From Aliamphritea hakodatensis (lineage in GTDB: Bacteria > Pseudomonadota > Gammaproteobacteria > Pseudomonadales > Balneatricaceae), in contig NZ_AP025281.1 of NCBI RefSeq assembly GCF_024347195.1, forward strand, positions 4,030,001 to 4,094,000: DNA of 64,000 nt, in the 5' to 3' direction. The notes under the pieces were generated by a model that saw nothing but the letters and a program-made list of their open reading frames with translations, was not told the DNA's origin and ran no database searches. How positions within the stretch are numbered: the first letter of the stretch is position 1; every line of letters starts with the position of its first letter. Below are positions 16,846-24,636 of this stretch, piece after piece. The position numbers and the translations under genes were made by a program.

Positions 16846-18039
16846 TTAAAACCGGTAAGTGACTTGCAATGCAAATATGTTCCAGTACCGTGCGGCATCC
16901 GAATCGTCCGTATTATCCTGCTCCGGCAGCCAGCCGGTACCGTCAACATAGTGATACTCAGCCCGGATCAGCCAGGCAGGATCCGGCTGCCAGCCAACCC
17001 CCAGCGTGAGGTCTTTAGCAAAGAAGTTATAGGGGGCACGGCGAAAAGCAGCACTGTTTTCTTCCCCGTTCCGGTCAGACTTATCCAGATAGAGCACATC
17101 ATAGCGGGCGATAAAATCCCAGCCTGGCGCAAAGCGGTACTGCGCCTGTAAATAGTAGGATTCAAACTCAGTCTGCGGGCGCTGAGTAAACACGCCCCCT
17201 AACTCGCGCCAGTCAACTTTGTGCCACATATATTCCGATGTAAAAGACCAGCGCTCGGTATTGTACTGGCCTGAAAGCACCGCCACATCCACCTTAAGAT
17301 CCCCTTTGCTAAACTCTTTAAGGTCAGCGGGAAAACTGTTGCCGCTCTTAGGCTTATACCCCAGTTTAAATTCGGCCAGCGTCAGCCCGGCTCTGAAACG
17401 GTTTCCCTCTGAGCTGTAAATACCCCGCAACATCATCCCTTCAGAGTCATCAAAATGACCGCTGGCATCAAACGTCAGATAGGCATACTCAACATTTTCA
17501 TCTTTACGGGGCATACCGTATACCAGATCCATATCCAGCCTGCCGCTGCCCAGATCCGTTCCGCCATACACTCCAAAACCGTCAACCGACAACTCGAGAT
17601 CCCTGGCCTGATCAAAATACAGCGACTGAGGGAGGATGACAGACGGCCGGGTAAAGGCCACATCCCGGGTTTCATTATAAAAGCCGAAGGGGATCTTCAA
17701 CCGCCCGGCCCGAACGCCATACTGCGCAACAGAGTTTTCAGCAATCCGGTAGTCCACCAAGGCGTAATCTATCTGTGGCGAGCCATCATCCACCTCGCCG
17801 GCACGGCGTGACATCAGCTGCCCGGCAATATGCAGCTGAGGCAATATTCTGTAACGGGCGTTCACCGCCACTTCCCTGAAATCAAAACTGCCGTCAGAAC
17901 TATTTCCGTAAATATTATTATTGTCCGTATAGAAAAACCCCTGGGTTAAGAAGCCATTTATACTCAGCTCCTGAGCCAGAGCACCTGAAGGCAGTAATGA
18001 CAAACCGCTTAGCAGTACCGCGCAAGCTCTAGTATTCAT
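16846..18039 (-). CDS. porin-like outer-membrane beta-barrel protein
   Basis: A 397-residue protein with a signal peptide ending GALA (residue 22) and the mature start QELSINGFLTQGFFYTDNN. It has alternating amphipathic strands throughout and a C-terminal aromatic end (FALQVTYRF) that fits the outer-membrane assembly signal. The segment GVRAGRLKIPFGFYNETRD resembles the first constriction region of phosphate-type and related porins. The pore substrate is unknown. Its start overlaps the end of the upstream binding-protein gene by 11 bases, and the GGDEF/EAL gene starts 15 bases downstream, so the three are translated from one mRNA. Confidence 0.82.
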   Translation of the reverse strand: MNTRACAVLLSGLSLLPSGALAQELSINGFLTQGFFYTDNNNIYGNSSDGSFDFREVAVNARYRILPQLHIAGQLMSRRAGEVDDGSPQIDYALVDYRIAENSVAQYGVRAGRLKIPFGFYNETRDVAFTRPSVILPQSLYFDQARDLELSVDGFGVYGGTDLGSGRLDMDLVYGMPRKDENVEYAYLTFDASGHFDDSEGMMLRGIYSSEGNRFRAGLTLAEFKLGYKPKSGNSFPADLKEFSKGDLKVDVAVLSGQYNTERWSFTSEYMWHKVDWRELGGVFTQRPQTEFESYYLQAQYRFAPGWDFIARYDVLYLDKSDRNGEENSAAFRRAPYNFFAKDLTLGVGWQPDPAWLIRAEYHYVDGTGWLPEQDNTDDSDAARYWNIFALQVTYRF

Positions 18040-18454
18040 ACACGACCCTCACGTTTTCCGTTCCTTTCAGATCCCCGTCGACATAGCCAATTGCCCCCTT
18101 ACCTGCGGAGATCTTCTGCAACATTTCCTCTGCAGAAAACACCTGATGCGGCGCATCCCCGGAGCCGGTAAAAACCGCCCGGTCCCAGACTGCACGCAGT
18201 TGGTAAGGAAAGACTCTCAGATAACGTTTGGTAAAGCTAAGGTGCGCCGGATCATCGTCCGCAAAGACATACACCTCTACCGGCACGCCATCCTGCCAGT
18301 AATTGAGACGCATAGAGAAAACAGATAAAAGCAATTGCCGGCTGACAGACGCCGTATCAACATCAGGACTGACGATCACCGCCCCCGCCTGTAAATTCAG
18401 AGGGCTGAAGAGCAGCATAATAAACAGTGCTGATTTCCGTATCACTGCAAACAT
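18029..18454 (-). CDS. short PstS-like periplasmic substrate-binding protein
   Basis: A 141-residue protein with a signal peptide (ending LQAGA, about residue 24). The body contains IVSPDVDTASVSRQLLLSVFSMRLNYW, a central WDRAVFTGSGDAP and the late FSAEEMLQKISAGKGAIGYVDGD. The last block is the motif found in small phosphate-binding-like proteins that are not part of ABC importers. It is roughly half the length of a true PstS. It heads the operon with the porin-like and GGDEF/EAL genes, so a sensor accessory role is inferred; phosphate binding is not shown. Confidence 0.78.
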   Translation of the reverse strand: MFAVIRKSALFIMLLFSPLNLQAGAVIVSPDVDTASVSRQLLLSVFSMRLNYWQDGVPVEVYVFADDDPAHLSFTKRYLRVFPYQLRAVWDRAVFTGSGDAPHQVFSAEEMLQKISAGKGAIGYVDGDLKGTENVRVVYEY

Positions 18455-18616
18455 TACATGACCTGTTCAGTTGGCATGCAATCAGTATAAGTAAGGCTTT
18501 AGGGTATGAATACGATCTGAGGCACAGAGATATCCCAAAACGGAAACACAAAATACATTCAGTACGGGAAATATTGTTTGAAAACAGCAGGAAAACAAGG
18601 AAGTCTTGAAAAGAAG

Positions 18617-18692
18617 TGGCGTCCCATAGGGGGTTCGAACCCCTGTTACCGCCGTGAAAGGGCGGTGTCCTAGGCCACTAGACGAATGGGAC
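18617..18692 (-). tRNA. tRNA-Glu (anticodon TTC), copy 1
   Basis: A 76-base cloverleaf with encoded CCA. The acceptor GTCCCAT pairs with ATGGGAC; the anticodon arm CCGCCCTTTCACGGCGG shows TTC; the T-arm is CAGGGGTTCGAACCCCTG-like. It differs from copies 2 and 3 by one base in the D-arm region (GGCC instead of GGTC). Confidence 0.98.
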
Positions 18693-18716
18693 GCATTTTA
18701 CAGTCACACTGTAAAT

Positions 18717-18792
18717 TGGAGCGGAATATCGGGCTCGAACCGACGACCTGAACCTTGGCAAGGTTCCGCTCTACCAACTGAGCTAATTCCGC
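18717..18792 (-). tRNA. tRNA-Gly (anticodon GCC), copy 1
   Basis: A 76-base cloverleaf with encoded CCA. It starts GCGGAATTAGCTCAGTTGGT, the anticodon loop is CTTGCCAAG (GCC), and the T-arm is TCGGTTCGAGCCCGA. It lies between two tRNA-Glu genes on the same strand. Confidence 0.98.
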
Positions 18793-18806
18793 CAAACCGG
18801 TGAAAA

Positions 18807-18882
18807 TGGCGTCCCATAGGGGGTTCGAACCCCTGTTACCGCCGTGAAAGGGCGGTGTCCTAGACCACTAGACGAATGGGAC
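18807..18882 (-). tRNA. tRNA-Glu (anticodon TTC), copy 2
   Basis: A 76-base cloverleaf with encoded CCA, identical to copy 3. It lies 14 bases upstream of tRNA-Gly copy 1 and is the first tRNA after the promoter-like sequence at 18942-18970. Confidence 0.98.
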
Positions 18883-18941
18883 GCAACAAATACTTAAGTT
18901 ATTCGCAGACCTAAGTAACTTCCTCACCAGAGGAGGCGCGT

Positions 18942-18970
18942 ATATTAATGAGTCATACCGGGTCCGTCAA
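18942..18970 (-). promoter_or_regulatory. promoter for the proximal tRNA Glu-Gly-Glu unit
   Basis: On the minus strand, TTGACG (18965-18970), a 17-base spacer, and TAATAT (18942-18947), followed by a GC-rich ACGCGCC discriminator, as often seen at stringently controlled stable-RNA promoters. Start expected near 18935, about 53 bases before tRNA-Glu copy 2. The rest of 18883-19136 shows no gene. Confidence 0.7.
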
Positions 18971-19136
18971 GCAGCAAATTAAGTTTTTATAAAAGTTTTT
19001 TTGCAGCACTGGCCGGCTGTGATTCAGTGCAGAAATAACAGACACGCAGAAACGCTGCCAAAAGACAAAATCAGTGAAAAAACAGACAAGTAAAAATAAC
19101 CGGGGGAAACATAAATACGATGAGAAAGGCAGGAAT

Positions 19137-19212
19137 TGGAGCGGAATATCGGGCTCGAACCGACGACCTGAACCTTGGCAAGGTTCCGCTCTACCAACTG
19201 AGCTAATTCCGC
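19137..19212 (-). tRNA. tRNA-Gly (anticodon GCC), copy 2
   Basis: A 76-base gene identical to copy 1 including encoded CCA. It is separated from the next downstream tRNA (copy 2 of Glu) by 254 bases that hold a second promoter. Confidence 0.98.
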
Positions 19213-19253
19213 GTCCTGCCAGAACGTACCTGAAGAAACAGGCAGTCTGAAAA

Positions 19254-19329
19254 TGGCGTCCCATAGGGGGTTCGAACCCCTGTTACCGCCGTGAAAGGGC
19301 GGTGTCCTAGACCACTAGACGAATGGGAC
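19254..19329 (-). tRNA. tRNA-Glu (anticodon TTC), copy 3
   Basis: A 76-base gene with encoded CCA, identical to copy 2. It is the first tRNA of the array in the direction of transcription, 30 bases after the -10 element at 19359-19364. Confidence 0.98.
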
Positions 19330-19358
19330 GCTGCGGCCTTCGTTAAAAGACGGTGCGT

Positions 19359-19387
19359 ATACTATTGATCTGACGGCATCAGGTCAA
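19359..19387 (-). promoter_or_regulatory. promoter for the distal tRNA Glu-Gly unit
   Basis: On the minus strand, TTGACC (19382-19387), a 17-base spacer, and TAGTAT (19359-19364), followed by ACGCACCG, a GC-rich discriminator. Same architecture as the second tRNA promoter at 18942-18970. Confidence 0.72.
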
Positions 19388-19691
19388 GCACTCCGAAAAG
19401 ATTTATATTAAAAATTAACTTTTTAGCGCTGCCTTCTGCATTGCAGAGGCCCGTTTGTCTGTTTTTCATACAGGCGTAACCGTTAAAGCACCTTGAGTCG
19501 CAAAAACCCGACAAAAACACTCTTTGCTAACACCGGCAAAATCGCCGAAGGTTACTAATAAATAAGGGGAAACATCCCAAATTCAATACAAAGATACTTG
19601 CACTATCAGATTGCATTAGGTCTTATTATCTAAGCTATCCGGGGACCCGCAACCGGACGAAAAATCATTACCGCTGAGGAGGGGTAATTCT
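19388..19691. other. gene-free stretch before the binding-protein gene
   Basis: About 300 bases with no ORF or RNA gene that I can support. It must hold the promoter of the 19692 gene, but I see only weak candidates (for example TTATTAT near 19621-19627, with no well-placed -35). GAGGAGGGG just before 19692 is a strong ribosome binding site. Confidence 0.4.
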
Positions 19692-20777
19692 ATGTTCACA
19701 CTGCACCATGTGCCCCACCGGGCGTATCATCTGGCAACGTTGTTTATTGTATTTGCTTTACTGGCATTTAATCCCTCGGTGTCACAGGCAAATCAGGTGT
19801 CAGCTAAAGATACCTATAAAGTATTCATTCTGCACAGCTACGAACTGGATCACGTGTGCGGACAACCGCAGAGCGCTGGTGTAACTGAAGCGCTTAACAA
19901 CTCAGGATTCAGCGGTAAGCGGCTGACCATTGAAGCGTATGCAATGGATACCAAGCGTACCAACACCACACCACAGAGCATTGCCGCTCAGGCTGAAATC
20001 GCGTTGCAAAAAATCAGCGAATTCCAGCCTGACGTTCTGGTCACCCTGGACGATAACGCCTTTTATTCCGTTGTGGATGCGCTTGAAGATCCGGACCTTC
20101 CCGTGGTGTTCTCCGGACTGAACAACCTGCCGGGCCCGGATACCCAGACCCGCTGGCTGCAAAGCCGTAAGCAACCAGGGGCCAACGTCACCGGGGTTTA
20201 TGAAAAAATTCACTTTGTTACCGCCGTGCAGGTGCAGCGCAACATTAATACAGAGTTGCGCAAAATGCTGGTACTTTCAGACAACTCACCAACGGGCAAA
20301 GCACTGATCAGACAGATCCGTGAAGAACTACAACAGAACCCGCTGGATATAGAATTTGAATACAGAATCACCGACAGCTGGGAGGAGTATCAGCAATTCA
20401 TTACTGAAGCCAACGCCTCAGATATAAACTCCCTCTACCCTGTCGCCCTGCGCTTAATCGACCGTCTGGGAAAAACCTATACAGGTAACGAAATTTTGCA
20501 ATGGACAGCAAAACACAGCCGTAAGCCGTCTATTCCGCTTAACTTCTCGTTTGTTCAGCTAGGCTTATTTGGCGGCGCCGGTGTCGATTTTCATGCTATG
20601 GGCTATCAGGCGGGCTTAAAAGCCGCAGCCATACTGCAGGGCGAGGAGCCCGGCAATATCCCGATTGACGACGCCAGGCGTTATGCGCTGGTCTTTAATC
20701 TGCCCCGGGCCCGGAATTTGGGTATAGAAATTCCGCAGGATATCTTACTGGCAGCAGATATTGTCTATACAGAATAA
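19692..20777 (+). CDS. ABC-type periplasmic substrate-binding protein (ABC_sub_bind family)
   Basis: A 361-residue protein with a signal peptide ending SQANQ (about residue 34). The mature domain begins YKVFILHSYELDHVCG and continues with FQPDVLVTLDDNAFYSVV and LPVVFSGLNN, which form the first Rossmann-like lobe. A late GGAGVDFHAMGYQAGLKAAAIL closes the second lobe. This is the periplasmic binding fold (PF04392-like) often found beside sensor proteins. No transporter genes are near; the next gene, 19 bases on, is a GGDEF/EAL protein with a periplasmic domain. A role as its ligand-sensing partner is inferred. The start has a very strong ribosome binding site. Confidence 0.85.
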   Translation: MFTLHHVPHRAYHLATLFIVFALLAFNPSVSQANQVSAKDTYKVFILHSYELDHVCGQPQSAGVTEALNNSGFSGKRLTIEAYAMDTKRTNTTPQSIAAQAEIALQKISEFQPDVLVTLDDNAFYSVVDALEDPDLPVVFSGLNNLPGPDTQTRWLQSRKQPGANVTGVYEKIHFVTAVQVQRNINTELRKMLVLSDNSPTGKALIRQIREELQQNPLDIEFEYRITDSWEEYQQFITEANASDINSLYPVALRLIDRLGKTYTGNEILQWTAKHSRKPSIPLNFSFVQLGLFGGAGVDFHAMGYQAGLKAAAILQGEEPGNIPIDDARRYALVFNLPRARNLGIEIPQDILLAADIVYTE

Positions 20778-20796
20778 TTACAACCAAGGTGAATCG

Positions 20797-23700
20797 ATGG
20801 GCTATCGATCCAAACAATACAGCCTGAAAAAAATAATCTTGCTGACCATTGCCGGGCTGAGCACCGCTTCCACGCTCCTGACCGCCCTGCTGTTACATTA
20901 CAATTATGACGGCAAACTGCTGCAGGAATTCCAAAGCAAGATTTCGACAGAAAGTCATAACGTCAGCCTTGGCCTGAGTAACAAGCTTAACCAGGTCACT
21001 CACCAGCTGAAAGAAATCAGCCTGGATAACTCCATCCGGGTAACCCTGATGCTTGAGGTCGACACCCAGCTTGAAGAGCGGCTTGCGGCTTATCAGGGCT
21101 ATCCTGAAAATACCGAATTCTTCCTGTGGAGCAGCAAATCAAAGAACATTGCCGCCGCCACTGCCCCTGCCCTGATCGGCTTTGCACAGGCACTCATCAA
21201 CGGCGAAGCAGGTGAGGGTCAGGCAATCCGGGGGGACGCTGGCAAATTTTTAATCGGCTATGTTCAGCCCATCAAGCGTAAAGGCGAGATGCTTGGTAAG
21301 GGCGTCGCCATATATACCTTTTCCGATGAGAGTATAAATACCCGCCAGTTTATGGCCGCTCCCGGCACAGAGGTTCTGATTTCAGGCAAGGAAGACGACT
21401 TCTTTCTCGATTCCGGTGAACCGGCGGTCCTGACACAGCAGGAACACGCCGCCCCCGTTCGCAGCTATGACGCGTATCACAATACACCTGCAGATCAGCT
21501 CACCCACGTCCAGCTTAACCGGCAGGAAGGCATCCTGCTGCGCTTACCCAGTTTCAGTAACCTGTACTACTTTGCCCCCAAGCAGGAACTGCAACAGGCG
21601 CAAATGGAAAGTACCTTTATATCTCTGGCCACCGGGCTGTTCTTTATCTGCCTGAGCATCATATTTGCGTTCTGGCTGACCCGGCGCATCGTACTGCCGC
21701 TGCAAACCATTTCAGATATGGCCAAATCCCTTTCAGAAGGTAAGGCCGACACCCTGATTCCGCATTCATCACTGACTGAACTCCACCAGTTCACCCGCTC
21801 ACTGGTAGAAATCATGTCAAACCTCAAACAGGCGGAAAACAAGCTGCGCATCAACGAGCAACGCTTCCGTCAACTGTTTGAGTCCACCGACGGCATTGCT
21901 GTTCAGGGATATGACTCACAGCGTAAAGTGATTTTTTGGAACTCTGCCAGTGAAGAGCTTTACGGCTATTCCGCGAACGAAGCAATCGGACAACAATTTG
22001 AAGACCTGCTGCTGCAATCCCGACAGGCAGATCCCCTGCTTGGCCGGTTAATCGCTTTACAGGAAAAAGGCGAATCGCTGCCTTCCGGAGAGCAGCGCCT
22101 GCATCATAAGAACGGTGAACCGATTCCGGTTTTCTCCAGCCAGATGCTGCAGTACAACGTCGTCGGAGAGCCGGAACTGTTCCGTATCGACATTGATATA
22201 CGCCAGCGCATTATTCTCGAACAGACACTGATCAAAACCCGTGACTGCCTCAGTGCCCTGATGGACAACATCGACTCCATCGTCTTTGTTGCTGACCTGG
22301 ACACCCAGAGCATCATCTTTATTAATCAGTACGGCATGGACGTTCTCGGAGACGTCATAGGCCAGTGTCAGGGCAACCCGCTACAAACCACAGTCGAAGC
22401 CCCTTACGCCTGCCGCAAAAGCCTGCTGGAAGCCGACGGAACACCAAACGGCATTCACGTCTGGGAACAGTATGTCAGTGATACCGGCTGCTGGTACGAA
22501 TGCCGTGACCAGGCCATTCAGTGGCTGGATGGCCACCTGGTCAGAATGCAGGTAGCCACCGATATTACTGCCCGCAAAATCTCAGAACATAAGCTGCTGC
22601 TTTCTGACGCGGTATTTAACACCACCAGTGAAGGGATCATGGTGCTGGATTCAGACTTCCGGATTCAGACTGTAAACCCGGCATTCAGTCATATCACCGG
22701 CTTCAGCGATCAGGAAGCAAAAGGCATGGCCTCCCCGCTGCTTAAAGCACCGGAACAGCACCGCAGCGATCAGGATAAAGCCATCCATCACGCAATGTCC
22801 GGCGCCGGACGCTGGGAAGGCGAAGTCTGGAGCCAGCGTAAAAACGGTGAAAGCTATCCGGAATGGATATCCATTAACCGGGCCAAGAACAGCCACGACA
22901 GCAATGATTTTTATGTGGTGCTCTTCCAGGATATAACCACCCGTAAAGAAGCCGACGAAAAGATTCTCTACCAGGCAAACTTTGACGCCCTTACCGGCCT
23001 GCCTAACCGAAACCTCTTTGCCCAGCGCTTACGTCAGGCCACTCTGGACGCCAAAGAACATAACACCGATGTCGCATTGCTCTTTATTGGTCTGGGACGC
23101 TTTAAACGTGTCAATGACAGCCTGGGCCACAACTACGGTGACATGCTGCTGATAGAAGCCGCTCAGCGCCTGCGGGCAGCGGTTAAAAGCAACGACACCG
23201 TTGGCCGACTTGGTGGTGATGAATTCAGCATCATCCTCTCAGATCTGAGAAACCCGGACAAAGTACAGGACATCGTTGAAAAAATTCTCGACAGCATTAC
23301 CCGCCCATATATGCTGGAAGATAAAAAAGCCTATGTCGCTGCCAGCATCGGTATTACGCTGCACTCCAGTGACGGCAAAGACATCAATACTCTGATGAAA
23401 AATGCTGACACGGCCATGTCCATTGCCAAACGTCAGGATAACACCTACCGCTTCTTCACCCAGGACATGGACACTGAAGCACGTCTGCGCCATGATCTGG
23501 AAATAGAACTGCGCAGCGCGCTGAACACCCAGCAGTTCGTCCTTCATTACCAGCCGATCTATGACCCGTTCAGCGGCATTCAGTTAAGCACCGAAGCACT
23601 GGTACGCTGGATACACCCTGAAAAAGGGCTGATACCGCCGGACCAGTTTATTCCACTGGCGGAAGAAACTCAGCTGATCGTCCCACTGGGTTCTCAGATT

Positions 23701-24285
23701 CTCTTCCAGGCCTGTAAGGATGCTGCCAACTGGCCTGAAAACGAAGGTATTCAGCCAAGCGTTGCGGTCAACATATCCAGCCAGCAACTGTACCGCAGCG
23801 ACATCATTCAGACGGTTAAACATGCACTGGAAATCAGCGGGCTGCCACCGGAACGCCTGGATCTGGAGATCACCGAAAGCGTCCTGCTGTCCGATGACAC
23901 CGCCGTGATGGACACCCTGCTGGCAATCCGTCAGTTGGGGGTTGGGATATCCATAGACGACTTCGGCACCGGCTACTCTTCCCTGAGCTACCTGAAGAAA
24001 TTCCCGGTTACCAAACTGAAAATCGACCGCTCCTTTATTGCTGACATTACCAAAGATACCGATGACCGGACGCTGGTACAGGCAATTCTGGCTATGGCAA
24101 AAGGCATGGGGCTCACCGTTGTTGCCGAAGGTGTAGAAGACGCAGAACAGCTGGAGTTCCTCCGTGAGCACCGCTGTGACCTGGTACAGGGATACTTCTT
24201 CAGCCGACCGATTCCCAATGAAGAGCTGCATGAGCTACTGGATCTCTCATTTGAAATCAGTGAAGTAGAAGATACCGAAAAATAA
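20797..24285 (+). CDS. membrane HAMP-PAS3-GGDEF(degenerate)-EAL protein
   Basis: A 1162-residue protein: TM1 at about 12-34, a periplasmic cache-like domain at 35-270, TM2 at 273-296, HAMP at 297-350, three PAS domains (about 355-475, 480-595, 600-720), GGDEF at 728-895 and EAL at 905-1145. The signature RLGGDEF is present (804-810), but the metal-binding strand reads FIGLGRFKRVND: both Asp of the usual DLD are Gly (765, 767). Cyclase activity is therefore unlikely. The EAL domain keeps EALVRW, VNISSQQ, EITES, DDFGTGYSS, KIDRSF, EGVE and QGYFFS, so net phosphodiesterase action is expected. ATG 20797 is chosen over TTG 20761 because AAGGTGA precedes it. Confidence 0.93.
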   Translation: MGYRSKQYSLKKIILLTIAGLSTASTLLTALLLHYNYDGKLLQEFQSKISTESHNVSLGLSNKLNQVTHQLKEISLDNSIRVTLMLEVDTQLEERLAAYQGYPENTEFFLWSSKSKNIAAATAPALIGFAQALINGEAGEGQAIRGDAGKFLIGYVQPIKRKGEMLGKGVAIYTFSDESINTRQFMAAPGTEVLISGKEDDFFLDSGEPAVLTQQEHAAPVRSYDAYHNTPADQLTHVQLNRQEGILLRLPSFSNLYYFAPKQELQQAQMESTFISLATGLFFICLSIIFAFWLTRRIVLPLQTISDMAKSLSEGKADTLIPHSSLTELHQFTRSLVEIMSNLKQAENKLRINEQRFRQLFESTDGIAVQGYDSQRKVIFWNSASEELYGYSANEAIGQQFEDLLLQSRQADPLLGRLIALQEKGESLPSGEQRLHHKNGEPIPVFSSQMLQYNVVGEPELFRIDIDIRQRIILEQTLIKTRDCLSALMDNIDSIVFVADLDTQSIIFINQYGMDVLGDVIGQCQGNPLQTTVEAPYACRKSLLEADGTPNGIHVWEQYVSDTGCWYECRDQAIQWLDGHLVRMQVATDITARKISEHKLLLSDAVFNTTSEGIMVLDSDFRIQTVNPAFSHITGFSDQEAKGMASPLLKAPEQHRSDQDKAIHHAMSGAGRWEGEVWSQRKNGESYPEWISINRAKNSHDSNDFYVVLFQDITTRKEADEKILYQANFDALTGLPNRNLFAQRLRQATLDAKEHNTDVALLFIGLGRFKRVNDSLGHNYGDMLLIEAAQRLRAAVKSNDTVGRLGGDEFSIILSDLRNPDKVQDIVEKILDSITRPYMLEDKKAYVAASIGITLHSSDGKDINTLMKNADTAMSIAKRQDNTYRFFTQDMDTEARLRHDLEIELRSALNTQQFVLHYQPIYDPFSGIQLSTEALVRWIHPEKGLIPPDQFIPLAEETQLIVPLGSQILFQACKDAANWPENEGIQPSVAVNISSQQLYRSDIIQTVKHALEISGLPPERLDLEITESVLLSDDTAVMDTLLAIRQLGVGISIDDFGTGYSSLSYLKKFPVTKLKIDRSFIADITKDTDDRTLVQAILAMAKGMGLTVVAEGVEDAEQLEFLREHRCDLVQGYFFSRPIPNEELHELLDLSFEISEVEDTEK

Positions 24286-24308
24286 ATGACAATTAGTCTC
24301 AAAAACAG

Positions 24309-24336
24309 TTGATAATAATTATCATTAAGATAATAT
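24309..24336 (+). promoter_or_regulatory. Fur-overlapped promoter of sRNA copy A
   Basis: TTGATA (24309-24314), a 16-base spacer, and TAATAT (24331-24336). A perfect 7-1-7 Fur box, TGATAATAATTATCA, occupies 24310-24324, covering the -35 and most of the spacer. Iron-loaded Fur would block RNA polymerase. Confidence 0.85.
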
Positions 24337-24342
24337 AGATCC

Positions 24343-24531
24343 CGCTCGTAAGTGATCAGCAAAACCTCTCACCTCACCGGGAATTTGCTGCGGGAAGGTG
24401 CCTGATTTGGCCAGGCACTTTCTCAACCATACATTTACCGGCAACGGTTACACCCTGGCAGGTGCTGACCGTTAGCTACAGGCTCTTGTCATAAGTATTT
24501 TTTAACCGGATGCATGCATCCGGTTTTTTTT
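24343..24531 (+). ncRNA. candidate Fur-repressed small RNA, copy A
   Basis: A predicted transcript of about 189 nt with no ORF. Helix 1 is CAGCAAA/TTTGCTG (24357-24363 with 24384-24390), holding a 20-base C-rich loop, ACCTCTCACCTCACCGGGAA. Helix 2 is GAAGGTGCCTG/CAGGCACTTTC (24394-24404 with 24412-24422). Helix 3 is AACGGTTA/TGACCGTT (24443-24450 with 24466-24473). Helix 4 is the terminator. The C-rich loop is complementary to G-rich ribosome binding sites and is the likely seed. The layout (Fur box, short RNA, T-run, tandem copy) resembles PrrF1/PrrF2; I claim analogy, not homology. The 5' end is estimated from the -10 position. Confidence 0.78.
24504..24531 (+). terminator. intrinsic terminator of sRNA copy A
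   Basis: AACCGGATGCATGCATCCGG-TT is a 22-base palindrome (24504-24525) followed by an uninterrupted T-run to 24531. A strong Rho-independent terminator, and a typical Hfq-type 3' end. Confidence 0.93.
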
Positions 24532-24580
24532 CGCCTGCGGTTTCTGTAAACCACTTTCAGATACATTATTCACAATTAAA

Positions 24581-24595
24581 TGATAATAAATATCA
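24581..24595 (+). promoter_or_regulatory. auxiliary Fur box upstream of sRNA copy B
   Basis: TGATAATAAATATCA matches the 7-1-7 Fur consensus TGATAATNATTATCA with one mismatch. It ends 8 bases before the main Fur box of copy B. Copy A has no such second box. Confidence 0.65.
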
Positions 24596-24602
24596 AAACC
24601 AG

Positions 24603-24630
24603 TTGATAATCATTATCATTAATGTAATAT
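24603..24630 (+). promoter_or_regulatory. Fur-overlapped promoter of sRNA copy B
   Basis: TTGATA (24603-24608), a 16-base spacer, and TAATAT (24625-24630), with a perfect Fur box TGATAATCATTATCA at 24604-24618. Spacing is identical to copy A. Confidence 0.85.
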
Positions 24631-24636
24631 AGATCC

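Noticed and set aside
18953..19264. 103-codon ORF in the tRNA array
   Set aside because: It reads through tRNA-Gly copy 2, so it is not a coding gene.
23584..24231. 215-codon ORF antisense to the EAL domain
   Set aside because: Shadow frame of a conserved EAL domain; no independent signals.
24286..24360. Treating the first Fur box as regulating the upstream GGDEF/EAL gene
   Set aside because: The box is downstream of that gene's stop codon and is placed exactly over a promoter reading away from it into the small RNA.
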